A stretch of DNA of 64,000 nucleotides from Serripes groenlandicus (taxonomy: Eukaryota > Mollusca > Bivalvia > Cardiida > Cardiidae): assembly GCA_031761405.1 (NCBI GenBank), contig JASEVX010000005.1, forward strand, positions 8,334,616-8,398,615, written 5' to 3'. Of this stretch, positions 32,201 to 41,018 are shown piece after piece (position 1 is the stretch's first letter; each line of letters starts with the position of its first letter). Position numbers and translations under genes: made by a program. The notes under the pieces are model-generated. The model did no database searches. It was not told the DNA's origin and saw only the letters and a list, made by a program, of their open reading frames with translations.

Positions 32201-33953
32201 GGTGGGTGAATATGGATTGTCTACTATTTATATTAAACATGATAGATCATTCTTTTCAAAGATGTCAAAAGTATCAGGTTAAAACTAATCTTTATTATCT
32301 ATTGGTTCTCTTAAGTCAAATTTGGCTAAAAAAAATTGCTGCCAATATCTCTTTTAACCCTTTCCCAATTACAACAATTCTGCAGGAGACGACTTTGAAA
32401 ACATATAAGCAAAAAATGTAGAAAATCTCTATAGATTAATGTTTAACTAGAGAATTGAGTTGAAAAAATTGTGGCAAAATGTGAAATTGGAGCAATATCT
32501 TCTTTTGTCACAATGTTTTCAAAAGTCGTCTGCTGCGGAGGCATCAGAAAGCGTTTATATGTGTTAAAGGCTTTAAACTTATCTTAATGTTTTCCAGATG
32601 AAACAGGTTCACCGCCTTCTAAAAGAAAGAGACACGGTTTCATCCATAAGGGATACTCCTATATCCGGGACAAAGTGGGTAGAGGTAACACAGTCTACTG
32701 GAAATGTGGACGAACTGGCTGCAAAGGTCGAGTGATACAGCGGGATGGGGAAAAGATTCGCACCCAATATCACAATCACAACCCGTTACTGGAATTTGAG
32801 GTAACTTAACCCTTTCCCTCATATGAACACTTTCTGACGCCTCTGCAGCAGACAGCTTTTTAAAAACATAGTGACAAAAGAAGAAATTGCTCAAAACGTG
32901 CAATTTCTCTTTTTGCCACAATGTTTTCTACTTTTGGTCATAGGTTATCCATTCAGTTATATAGATTTTCTATTTTTTGACAAAATATGTTCGAAGTCGT
33001 CAGCAGAATTGTTGTATGAGGGAAAGGGCTAAACTAAAACTTCCTCCAGATAGGCAGAATATCAAAGAGAAAACTTTGAAAACGTTTGGAGGCCAATATG
33101 GGAAATCCCTCTTAATGATTGCACCATGCAGAATGGAGTAGAAAACATTGTTGGAAAATGAGAAAGTAATGAGCAATTTCTCCTTTTCCAACATTGTTTT
33201 AAAATGTTGTCTCCTGGAAACACACCAAAGTGTTGCTACTTTTTAAACAAGAAACATTTTTAAGAAAAGATAAAAGGCCTATTCAATTATGCTTAAATAG
33301 TGCACTAAATCTTAAATAGTAAACAACTGAAAACACATATCAGAAGTGCACTAAATATTTCTGGACTCTTTGGTTTTGTTTACACTCAAACTCTGCGGTT
33401 CAGCCATATAACCCTTTCCCACATACAACAATCTGTAGCAGCAACTTTGAAAAAAATTCTCAAAACAAGCAATTTCTGCAGCTCCTCCTTGTAACACTCT
33501 TGTTTTGATATAACTGCTGATACTTATCCGAGTATATATTAGCACTTTGTTAACTTTAACCGGTTTCCATGTACATCAAATCTGCAGTTGACGACTTCAA
33601 ACATCTAGAAAAAAAATATGGAAAATCTCTGTAAGTTAAGTAAAAGTGTGAATATTAAAAAGAGTTGAAAACATTGATGCAAAAGGAGATTTTTTTCATT
33701 TTAGCAATATTTCCTTTTGTCATAAGGTTTCAAAAAGTTGTATGCTGCAGAGGTCCACAATGCGGCTACATGTGGGATGTGACAAATATATTATTGCTTC
33801 AGATGATGGAAAGTGTTTTTTTTCTTCCAGGATGACAATACTTCTCAGCGTAGTGCTGAAGCAGACAACTTACAATTACAGACAAGGGAACAAAATGTAA
33901 TAAGTGATTTTGAACCATATGCTGATACAATACTAAAGAAACTTTCAAATTGA
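26144..33953 (+). CDS. FLYWCH zinc-finger protein, five coding exons
   Basis: FLYWCH fingers are DNA- or protein-binding modules often derived from Mutator-like transposases. Exons 26144-26254, 27019-27199, 29066-30067, 32598-32800 and 33831-33953 join in frame to 539 residues plus TGA. Residues 1-97 form a compact, uncharacterised N-terminal region that I do not recognise. Residues 98-431 are charged and probably disordered, with a basic GRRRRRRRTYAG patch near residue 190 (likely nuclear signal), a KIEADD motif and acid-rich stretches. Residues 432-499 carry the finger: GYSYIRDKV, YWKCGRTGCKGR, then HNHN, giving C-x4-C and H-x-H ligands with the family Tyr-Trp. The last 41 codons are low-complexity. 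The start is the first ATG after a TTTCAG acceptor; an upstream exon could extend it. MITE-A copies lie beside three of its splice sites. Confidence 0.82.
26305..26539 (+). mobile_element. MITE-A
   Basis: TTAA both sides, CCCTTTCCCTCGTACG left, tip GCTCGTATTGAGC, right end ATGAGGGAAAGGG. A duplicated GGAACG lengthens the left arm slightly. Confidence 0.88.
26550..26927. mobile_element. two decayed MITE-A copies end to end
   Basis: First to about 26818 (right end CAGGAAGGATTAA), second from TTAACCCTTTCCCTCATATA at 26815, internally deleted, ending GTGTGGACAGGTTA. Confidence 0.55.
27019..27199 (+). CDS. FLYWCH gene exon 2
   Basis: Starts LQKLSETGEESIVMTASVSD after TTTTAG and ends ...FARYCSASA at donor GTGTGT (phase 1). 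Reads like a small folded domain of unknown family. An alternative acceptor 6 bases downstream (GCAG) would remove two residues. Confidence 0.8.
27435..27720. repeat. fragment of AGCTCACC-end repeat
   Basis: CACCCCTTAGCACAAAGTG and TGAGCTATTTTGATCACTCA match the right end of the 14850-15187 repeat in reverse. Confidence 0.45.
27955..28448 (-). mobile_element. Helitron/pearl-like element
   Basis: On the minus strand it starts AACAAGAGGCCCATGAGGGC and ends GGCCTTTTGCCAGTAGAGCT, the same family as 25176-25815. Lies in the FLYWCH gene intron 2. Confidence 0.7.
28811..29039 (-). mobile_element. MITE-A, reverse, 26 bp before FLYWCH exon 3
   Basis: CCCTTTCCCTCATATAGACG left, hairpin tip GCTCAAAACAAGC, right end GTATGAGGGAAAGGGTTA. 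One reading frame passes from inside it into exon 3. Confidence 0.92.
29066..30067 (+). CDS. FLYWCH gene exon 3 (disordered region)
   Basis: 1002 nt, begins STKKRTRRHSYQQYQ after TTTACAG, ends ...SSPGDISG at donor GTAGAC (phase 1). The open frame runs upstream to 28876, but that part is antisense MITE-A. If the donor is missed, the frame continues 13 codons to a stop at 30106-30108. Confidence 0.85.
30128..30354 (+). mobile_element. MITE-A, diverged
   Basis: AACCCTTTCCCACATAC left, CATCATTAGCACTTTC core, right end GCAGGAAAGGGTTAA. Starts ~60 bp after exon 3. Confidence 0.75.
30720..30852. mobile_element. MITE-A remnant
   Basis: AAAACATTGTGGCAAAAGTC and TTTGCTGCAGAGGGGTCA remain; no ends. 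Confidence 0.4.
30853..31317 (-). mobile_element. MITE-A split by SINE
   Basis: TTAATCCTTTCCCTCATATA left, tip GCTCAAAACAAGC, right end TGTATGTGGGAAAGGGTTAA. The SINE sits at 30992-31220. Confidence 0.85.
30984..31228 (+). mobile_element. SINE-1b with CAACAATT target duplication
   Basis: tRNA-like head TCTGGTCGAGTGGTTAGCGT and GGTTTGATCCC, body CTAGCCTAGTACTGGTTTG, tail GCCGTGATATAACTGAAATA and AGCGGCGTAAAACC. The tail is shared with SINE-1 but the tRNA head differs. Confidence 0.85.
31391..31619 (-). mobile_element. MITE-A, reverse, well preserved
   Basis: CCCTTTCCCTCATATAGACA left, GCTCAAAACGAGC tip, right GTATGAGGGAAAGGGTTAA. Confidence 0.9.
31695..31870. mobile_element. MITE-A remnant
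   Basis: GACCCTTTCACACAC left end and GAAAACATTGTGGC core; right end gone. Confidence 0.45.
31937..32143 (-). mobile_element. MITE-A, 5'-truncated, reverse
   Basis: Starts inside at CTTACTGATGCCTCTGCAGC; hairpin GCTCAAAAATGAGC; right end ATGAGGGAAATGGTTAA. Confidence 0.85.
32354..32576 (+). mobile_element. MITE-A upstream of the FLYWCH finger exon
   Basis: TTAA both sides, CCCTTTCCCAATTAC left; right end TATGTGTTAAAGGCTTTAA. Forward orientation. Confidence 0.82.
32598..32800 (+). CDS. FLYWCH gene exon 4 (zinc finger)
   Basis: Encodes DETGSPPSKRKRHGF and then the whole FLYWCH finger. Acceptor TTTTCCAG, donor GTAACT. MITE-A copies in opposite orientation end 22 bp before it and start 5 bp after it. 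Confidence 0.92.
32806..33033 (-). mobile_element. MITE-A downstream of the FLYWCH finger exon
   Basis: TTAACCCTTTCCCTCATATG begins at intron base 6; right end GTATGAGGGAAAGGGCTAA. Reverse orientation to the copy at 32354. Confidence 0.9.
33045..33233. mobile_element. MITE-A remnant
   Basis: GAAAACATTGTTGGAAAATG and CAATTTCTCCTTTTCCAACA inverted core; ends decayed. Confidence 0.5.
33409..33490. mobile_element. MITE-A fragment
   Basis: AACCCTTTCCCACATACAAC then a deleted core with CTCAAAACAAGCAATTTCTG. Confidence 0.5.
33557..33781 (+). mobile_element. MITE-A, diverged
   Basis: TTAACCGGTTTCCATGTAC left, GAAAACATTGATGCAAAAGG core, right end CATGTGGGATGTG. Lies before the FLYWCH terminal exon. 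Confidence 0.6.
33831..33953 (+). CDS. FLYWCH gene terminal exon
   Basis: Acceptor TTCTTCCAG. 40 codons, DDNTSQRSAEADNLQLQ through ILKKLSN, then TGA at 33951. Confidence 0.8.
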   Translation, partial: DDNTSQRSAEADNLQLQTREQNVISDFEPYADTILKKLSN

Positions 33954-34015
33954 AATAATTTGATTTAATGAACAAAAAGTAGTGTATGGTTTAAAGTAGG
34001 GTTTGAGATATTGTG

Positions 34016-34021
34016 AATAAA
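34016..34021 (+). terminator. candidate polyadenylation signal of the FLYWCH gene
   Basis: AATAAA 63 bases after the stop codon, followed by a T/G-containing stretch. Position fits a short 3' UTR, but single hexamers are common in AT-rich DNA. Confidence 0.5.
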
Positions 34022-34470
34022 GGAGGAATTGTGAGCTCCTTTTCGTGAAGCTCTTTCAAAGTTGTACCGGCAGGGCTGCACAATGAGATTGCCAGATCGT
34101 AAAATAGAATAAAAATAGTCGCCTCTTTAAAGAGCCACCATAGTTGTCATTTCAATATTTGGTAGTTAGCTTTACCTAATGGTCCCCTATGCTGTGTGTA
34201 CAGAATTGTCAAGATACAGACAAAATTTGAATTTTGCTTTGAACCAACATATTTCAGTAGTGTTATTGCCAATTTATAAACTTTCTACCATTGCCCAGTC
34301 TTTTATTTGGCCATGCTGACTTTGTTACTTATGTTGTTTCAACGTGTTTCTAGTCAATGTTGTTGTTATTTCATTCTCATTTTGCAAAATGAATGTCTTC
34401 TATCCATGTTTGTATCTTATTCAAATAGTTCATGTTAAATAATCATTGTATCATTATCATATAATTATCA
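34022..34470. other. unremarkable DNA downstream of the FLYWCH gene
   Basis: No gene, repeat family or structured element recognised. Confidence 0.4.
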
Positions 34471-34479
34471 TTCATATAA

Positions 34480-35670
34480 TCAGAAGACTACTTATCAAAG
34501 GTCATGATTATTTGAATAGATGTATGCTGATCAATTGTCATGATCATTAGAATATTCGAAGAATGCTTATCAAAGGTCATGACTATAAAATACTCAGAAG
34601 TCTACCGATCAAAGGTCATGGCCATTTTATTATTCAGAGGTCTACTGACGAAAGGTCCTGGCAATTAGTGTTATCAGAAGTGTACTGATTAAAGGTCATG
34701 AATATTACAATAGAATTATTAATCAAAGGACATGACCATTAGAATATTCAGAAGTGTACTAAGCAAAGGTCACAACCATTATACTATTCTGAAATCCACT
34801 TATCAAAGGTCATGGGTTTGAGAATACGCAGAAGTATACTAATCAAATGTTGTGTCATGAGAATATTTCGGAGTATACTGACCAAAGGTCATAAGCTTTA
34901 GAGTAGTCAGAAGTTACCTGCATTAGGTAATTTTCAGTTGTATACTGACTAAATGTCATGGCCATTAAACAATTCTGAAGTATACTGACTATAGGTCATG
35001 GTCACTGGGATATTCAGAAGTATACTGACTATAGGTCATTGCCATAACACTATTCAGAAGTATACTGACTATAGGTAATGGCCATTAGGCTATGCAGAAG
35101 TATACTGACTATAGGTAATGGTCACTTGAACATTCAGGAGTATACTGACTAAAGGTCATTGCTATTAGACTATTCAGAAGTATACTGACTATAGGTCATG
35201 GTCACTAGGACATTCAGAAGTATACTGACTATAGGTCCTGTCCATTATACTATGCAGAAGTATACTGACTAAAGGTCATGGTCACTTGAACATTCAGGAT
35301 TATACTGACTAAAGGTCATGGTCACTTGAACATTCAGGAGTATACTAACTATAGGTCATGGTCACTTGAACATTCAGGAGTATACTAACTATAGGTCATG
35401 GTCACTTGAACATTCAGGAGTATACTGACTAAAGGTCATTGCCATAACACTATTCAGAAGTATACTGACTAAAGGTCATGGTCACTTGAACATTCAGGAG
35501 TATATTGACTAAAGGTCGTTGCCATTAAACTATTCAGAAGTATACTGACTATAGGTCATGGTCACTTGAACATTCAGGAGTAGACTGACTAAAGGTCATG
35601 ACCATTAGAATATTCTTAAGCCTACTGACCAAAGGTCATGACCGTTAACTAGAATGTTCTGAAATGTATA
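34480..35670 (+). repeat. 40-bp minisatellite, about 29 copies
   Basis: Unit TATACTGACTATAGGTCATG + GTCACTAGGACATTCAGAAG. Outer copies are more diverged than the middle ones, the usual pattern for unequal exchange. Confidence 0.93.
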
Positions 35671-36079
35671 GATCGTGTAATTATACATTTTGAGTGAAAG
35701 TCTTCGTTCATTGATAATATTTTATAGGTAAAATTTATAGATTTAATGCAATTTAAAAAGCCAAAATCTTAACCCTTTCCTTGAAATGGAAGCCATTTGT
35801 CTTGGATGGTAATTTTTATCATGTTTGTTCAATAAAAAAAAAAAGCTTTAAAGGTTTACCCGATATGTTGACAGTTCCAAATTGCCTAACTGCCAAAGTG
35901 AATGTGTAATTTGAATACATAATTTACAAAATGTGTCAAAAGGGAATAAATGCTCACTTTTAGTAATTGTCCTCTTCTTACAAAAGCCATATTTAAAGGT
36001 CAAGTGTAAATTGTACATTTTGGTGTATTGTAGTCAGGGACATATTTCTCAACCTATTGGTCAGGCCATACAAAACACT

Positions 36080-36309
36080 TTAACCCTTTCCCTCATACGA
36101 CAATTCTGCAGCAGACGACTTTGAACATATTTTGTCAAAACATAGAAAATCTCCATAATTGAATGGATAACCTATGACAAAAAGTGGAAAACATTGTGGC
36201 AAAAGGAGAAATTGCACGTTCTGTGCAATTTCTTCTTTTGTCACTATGTTTTCAAAAAGCCATCTGCTGCAGAGGTGTCAGAAAGCGCCTACATGAGGGA
36301 AAGGGTTAA
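36080..36309 (+). mobile_element. MITE-A, well preserved
   Basis: TTAA both sides, CCCTTTCCCTCATACGACA left, tip GCACGTTCTGTGC, right end ACATGAGGGAAAGGG. Confidence 0.92.
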
Positions 36310-36910
36310 ACATTGTAGTAGTGACTTCCTCCCTCGCAATAAAACTGATGCGCTGGTGTCAGGATAAACTTATCAAAGTCAAAAGTAGTCGAACGCAGTC
36401 AAACGTTTTCATTGAAGAAAAATATGACAAATGTTGTATACAAAATATGAATTATATAACATTAGAAAAATGACTGAAATGCTGTTGAAAGCGAAATAAA
36501 ACACCGGGTCAAACAAGCCAACACATCCCAACTATTGTGAATCATTCTGTGTTACTAGTCACCTCGCAGGTTGATATGTTATATGCTCAAATGTAAAAGG
36601 AAATGTTCACTAAGTTTGACCTTGATTTTCTTGGCGTCCAAATATAACTGTGATGTCTGGTACCATTGGTTAGCGTATTAGTTCACTTGAGCACAAATTA
36701 CTTGGGATGAGCTATTGTGATCACTTATGGTCCGACGTCGTTGTCTGCCCGTTCCCATGTTCCCTTCATCAACTTCGCTGTAGGAAATGGACGCCAGAGC
36801 TGAACTAAGTAAAAAAGAAACCCTTTAAGCTACTTCTCCTAAACCACAGGCCGACTGTCAAAGTATTTGTTCAATAAATTGCCCTAGCTTAGATATACCA
36901 GGAGCATGCA
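36310..36910. other. intergenic, one repeat fragment
   Basis: 36677-36870 resembles the AGCTCACC-end repeat (GGGATGAGCTATTGTGATCA). The rest shows nothing recognisable. Confidence 0.35.
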
Positions 36911-37135
36911 CATTTTCCCTCATACGACAATTCTGAAGCAGACGACTTTGAACGTATTTTGTCAAAACATAGAAAATCTCCATAATTGAATGGATAACCT
37001 ATGACTAAAAGTGGAAAACATTGTGACAATAGGAGAAATTGCACGTTTTGTGCAATTTCTTCTTTTGTAAATATGTTTTCAAATGTAGTCTGCTGCAGAG
37101 GCGTCCAAAAGCGTTTATATGAGGGAAAGGGTTAA
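36911..37135 (+). mobile_element. MITE-A
   Basis: Left end reduced to TTTTCCCTCATACGACA; tip GCACGTTTTGTGC; right end TATGAGGGAAAGGGTTAA. Confidence 0.88.
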
Positions 37136-37149
37136 GGACCAATGAATTT

Positions 37150-37279
37150 TCGCAAGCCAATGGTATTTTGTCCATTTCATTACCATAATTACTTATAGGA
37201 ATGCTAATGTACGAAGTTACTTTACCTAGTGAAGATGTAATTATGGTAATGTAACAGACAAATTACCCTTGGCTTGCAA
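37150..37279. mobile_element. 130-bp fold-back element
   Basis: Arms GCAAGCCAATGGTATTTTG ... CATTACCATAATTAC and GTAATTATGGTAATG ... CCCTTGGCTTGC are inverted, each about 40 bases. Confidence 0.8.
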
Positions 37280-37391
37280 AGATGGTAAAGATGGGACGTT
37301 ATCATTTTGGGTTTGAGTATGATTATATGGAATCTGTATCCATATCCGAGTGATTGTTAATTAGATGTGTTATTTGTTTATATTTGTTCTG

Positions 37392-37609
37392 TTAACCATT
37401 TCCCGTGTACAGACACTTTCTGACACCTCTTCAGTAGACGATATTTGAAAACAATGTAGCAAAAGGAGAAACTGCTCATATTTTATAGTATTTTTTCGTT
37501 TTATGTATCAACTTGATTCAATATCTTGTTTTCAATTCCAAGGTTTGTGCTAACTGTTTTCGAAGTTGTCTACTGCAGATTTGCTGTATGTGGGAACTAA
37601 AAGGGGTTA
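37392..37609 (-). mobile_element. MITE-A, diverged
   Basis: TTAACCATTTCCCGTGTACA left, GGCAAAAGG-like core, right end TGTATGTGGGAACTAAAAGG. Confidence 0.6.
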
Positions 37610-37778
37610 CAATCAACATGTTTTGTTTTGTTACATGTGGAGTTATATATAACCAAGAATTATATATCAGAACTTGCAAGCATCAGACATATTGCTCCTC
37701 ATTTTTGTTTCGATTAAAAAAAATAAAACTTTGCTTTGTTTAATATATTTAAAAACAAAATGATGATTTAGTTCAAAC

Positions 37779-38103
37779 TGTTATTCTAACACTATTGACA
37801 ATTTCTCTTCTATACACAAAGAAGGATTTGAGCGTGATCTAAATGCAGTATATCACTCTAAATTTCCGGAACTATTTTTGGCTGTTCAAATTCCCTCCCG
37901 AGTATTTTTCATACAACGTTTCTCAGAGCGCATGCGTTACAACGTTGTGCTTGACATTTTATGAATGAAGTCACGAGCTTTTGTTGTAAATGCCGTTTGG
38001 AAATTTGAATTGTAACGGTGACGTTATTGTTTTAAATGACGTCATTCACGCGTTTTACCAACATTTTTGGCGCGGTCGAAAACGTTGTGTTAGAATGTAA
38101 CAG
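37779..38103. mobile_element. 325-bp element with TGTTATTCTAACAC ends
   Basis: TGTTATTCTAACAC at the left and GTGTTAGAATGTAACA at the right. Inside are CG-rich stretches including GACGTCATTCACGCG. Could be a MITE of another family. Confidence 0.6.
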
Positions 38104-38355
38104 TAACAAATTGCCCATGATGAGTTTAAGAACAATTGAAAAAGTTATAATAAAAATAAAATGTTCATAGACTGATAAATATAACTGATTTCAAAAGATT
38201 TGTTAGTTGAAAAAATCGAATATTTCCAAAACAAATACAATGGGGAGTAAAGATAGAATAGCCTACTCGTGATTTTATCAAGGAAACAACGTCATGTCAA
38301 AACATAGTTCACCCTTAATTTGTATCCCTTTAAGTTATAAACAAGTGCTAGAATT

Positions 38356-38525
38356 GAAATAGATCTCATTTTGAGTGATATACCGGCTCTTATATCACGA
38401 TATGTCGTTCAGGTGTGTATGAATTAATCACTCAGGCCATTCGGCCTTCGTGATTAATTACTACACACCTGAACTCCAAATCGTGATATACGAGCCGGTA
38501 TATCACTCAAAATGAGATCTATTTC
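38356..38525. repeat. 170-bp palindrome with 18-base loop
   Basis: Left arm starts GAAATAGATCTCATTTTGAG, right arm ends CTCAAAATGAGATCTATTTC; arms of ~76 bases match nearly throughout, loop at 38432-38449. Confidence 0.92.
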
Positions 38526-38559
38526 CTAAACAACCTCATTGGTTTAGTTCAAACTGTTA

Positions 38560-38660
38560 ACAACCTCATTGGTTTAGTTGTAGAGCGTCCGCCTCGGGTG
38601 CCGGATCAGGTGGTTTCGTTCCCCGGTCGCGTCATACCAAAGACTGGAAGTTATTACTTT
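38560..38660 (+). repeat. tRNA-like SINE head fragment
   Basis: GGTTTAGTTGTAGAGCGTCC and GGTTTCGTTCCCCGGTCGCG resemble box A and box B; no matching tail follows. Confidence 0.5.
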
Positions 38661-38718
38661 TCCCTCCCTTGCGCTCAGGTCTATCCTGTTTTTAAAAATA
38701 GCATTATGACTGACATTG

Positions 38719-38921
38719 AAAACCCTGGTTAGGGGCAATTTTGACCCCTTTGTAAACAATGCAAATTTAGGTGCCATTGCTCAGAACGAGCAATGGCACC
38801 TAAATTTACATTGTTTACGAAGAAAAATGATTTAACGCTTATAAAGACTTTATGGCAAGGTGATTAACCTTGGTACAAAAATACCAATTTGAGTTACAAC
38901 CGTTTCACGCCAAGCCCCCGA
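38719..38921 (-). mobile_element. MITE-B copy 2, one end lost
   Basis: Right end ACAACCGTTTCACGCCAAGC; perfect internal hairpin TTAGGTGCCATTGCTC AGAAC GAGCAATGGCACCTAA. Confidence 0.8.
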
Positions 38922-39039
38922 TTCATTAATTTTACCAATATATTGGCGTTATTATTGACAATTAAAAAAATACGTTTTACTATTTGTCTCATTTAATGTA
39001 TTTCACTTCCTTCGTTTTTGTGAAACTGACACAGCATTA

Positions 39040-39275
39040 TGATTATTGTCTTCTATCAATGGTCTAACGGTCTATGTTGGCAGGCAGCCGGTTACCTTGG
39101 AAGAATAGTATGTGAATAAGTTGTGCAAGGCAAGCATGAATGACATTGTGTAGGTCAAAGACCTAATAACACAACTAATGTGTTATTAGGTCTTTGTGTA
39201 GGTGAACTGGTTACCGTGATATGACTGAAGTACAGGTGGAAATGGTCGCAAGACCTCACCGGTCAGTCAAGTCCA
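39040..39275 (+). mobile_element. SINE-1 body and tail, headless
   Basis: GGCAGCCGGTTACCTTGGAA, GTAGGTGAACTGGTTACCGT and GTGATATGACTGAA match the SINE-1 body. Contains an inserted hairpin at 39156-39196. Confidence 0.6.
39156..39196. repeat. perfect 18-bp stem with 5-base loop
   Basis: CAAAGACCTAATAACACA, loop ACTAA, then TGTGTTATTAGGTCTTTG. TGTGTAGGT stands on both outer sides. Confidence 0.95.
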
Positions 39276-39519
39276 TTGTCATATGATTGCTTGTTATTCA
39301 GGTGTTTTATGTCCTCAATCTATTTCAATTACATCAATGCGTAACATCCTGCTATTTTAGGCTGAGCCCGACACAATACACCTGAAGGAAATGTTGAATG
39401 TGTGTTGATATATAAACGAATACTATGTTGACGGGAAAAAGACCAATATGAGACAAACATTGCCCTTATAGGTTCAACTAATAGTCTGCTCAATACACGC
39501 TTGATGTCTAAAGTTTGTC

Positions 39520-39749
39520 TTAATCTCTTCCCTCTTACAACAAACCTAAAGCAGACGACCTTGAAAACATCCAGGCGAAAATATGGAACACTTCTATAAA
39601 TGAAGGTATAATTACTGATAAAAGTTGAAAAAATTGTGGAAAAAAGGAGAAACTGCTCGTTTTCAGCAATTTCTTCTTTCGTCAGAATGTTTTCAAAAGT
39701 CCTCTGCTGCAATAGCGTCAGAAAGCGTCTAGATCTGGGAAAGGGTTAA
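39520..39749 (+). mobile_element. MITE-A
   Basis: TTAATCTCTTCCCTCTTAC left, tip GCTCGTTTTCAGC, right end CTGGGAAAGGGTTAA. Confidence 0.8.
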
Positions 39750-39803
39750 TCCATGAACACTCCATTTGAAAAACAAAACAAAAAATAACATCCATTGAAG
39801 CAT

Positions 39804-40225
39804 TAGCCCTTTCCCACATGCCGCAAACGACTTGGAAAATAAATGGCAAAAATATGGCAAATCTCTTTAACCCTTTCCCTCATACGACAATTCTGCAGCA
39901 GACGACTTTGAACATGTTTTGTCAAAAACTAGAAAATCTGTTTAATTGAATGGATAACCTATGACAACAAGTGGAAAACATTGCACGTTTTGTGCAATTT
40001 CTTCTTTTGTCACTATGTTTTCAAAAAGTCCTCTGCTACAGAGGCGTCAGAAAGCCTCTATATGAGGGAAAGGGTTAAATGAATGTATAATTATTGAAAA
40101 TAAAAATTAAAACATTAAGAAGGAAGGAGAAATTGCTAGTTTTGAGCAATTTCGCCATCATGTTTTCAAAAATTGTCTCTTCCATAGGCGTCAGTCAGAA
40201 AGTTTCTATATTTGTGAAAGGGTTA
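39804..40225 (+). mobile_element. MITE-A, outer copy of a nested pair
   Basis: Left end AGCCCTTTCCCACATGC, right end TTTGTGAAAGGGTTAG; the middle is displaced by a younger MITE-A at 39867-40078. Confidence 0.78.
39867..40078 (+). mobile_element. MITE-A nested in MITE-A
   Basis: TTAA on both sides, CCCTTTCCCTCATACGACA left, TATGAGGGAAAGGG right. A ~20-bp deletion removed one arm of the central hairpin. Confidence 0.9.
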
Positions 40226-41018
40226 GCAACAATGATCGATTCGTTATGACGTATTATGTTGTTTTAAAAATTGAAAACACTTGTGGATGAGGTCATAATC
40301 CTTGTTTGACTAAGAGTTAGGTAACATTTTAACTTCCCGCGATGTTTATTCACGGAGAACTTTATAGAAAGTAAGTAATGGACTAGAGCATTGCCCCGAT
40401 ACAGACGACGCTTCATACCTTTGCAGTAAACGGATCAGAACACGTTGGTAAGGAAACGGCAGGCTCGTAGCTGACTATACGCAAAATGCGGAGCTGCGTA
40501 CACATTGTCTCCAGTACTCAAACTTTAAACAGTTCAAATCTGCAATAGAAACTTGACATGTGGTTGGCGTAAGTTTGACGAAAAATGACAAATGCAACAC
40601 ATTTTACTATCTCAAAATTTCCTAGAAAATACGTTTATTTCACCATCAAGATCAGTCATATGTTGCTACTGAAATGCTCCCAGAAGTCACCACAGTTGAT
40701 ATAGAGGAGAACAAACGTTCCCGGGGGAGCATGTTCACGGACATCTAAATATATTGCGTACACACTCTGTATACCCTAGCTACGCCGCTGAACGGAAACT
40801 GTTCAAAACGAAAATCCTCTCTCTTCTTTATTTTCATGTTTGTTTTATTATTCCCAAATCAGACGACTTTATATTGTCCTATTAGGGTACATGTTTTAGA
40901 TACTTTTTTACCCTCTAATGAAAATAATGGTAAAGACCCGATTTGAGACGTCGATCAAAATGTAACGTTAATACACTACATGACACAATTGAAGTACCTT
41001 TGTTTGGCCTTGAATACA
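40226..41018. other. intergenic, nothing recognised
   Basis: No convincing gene or repeat family seen here. Confidence 0.4.

Noticed and set aside
34480..35670. CRISPR-like array
   Set aside because: Units are contiguous 40-bp tandem repeats with no unique spacers, in eukaryotic DNA.
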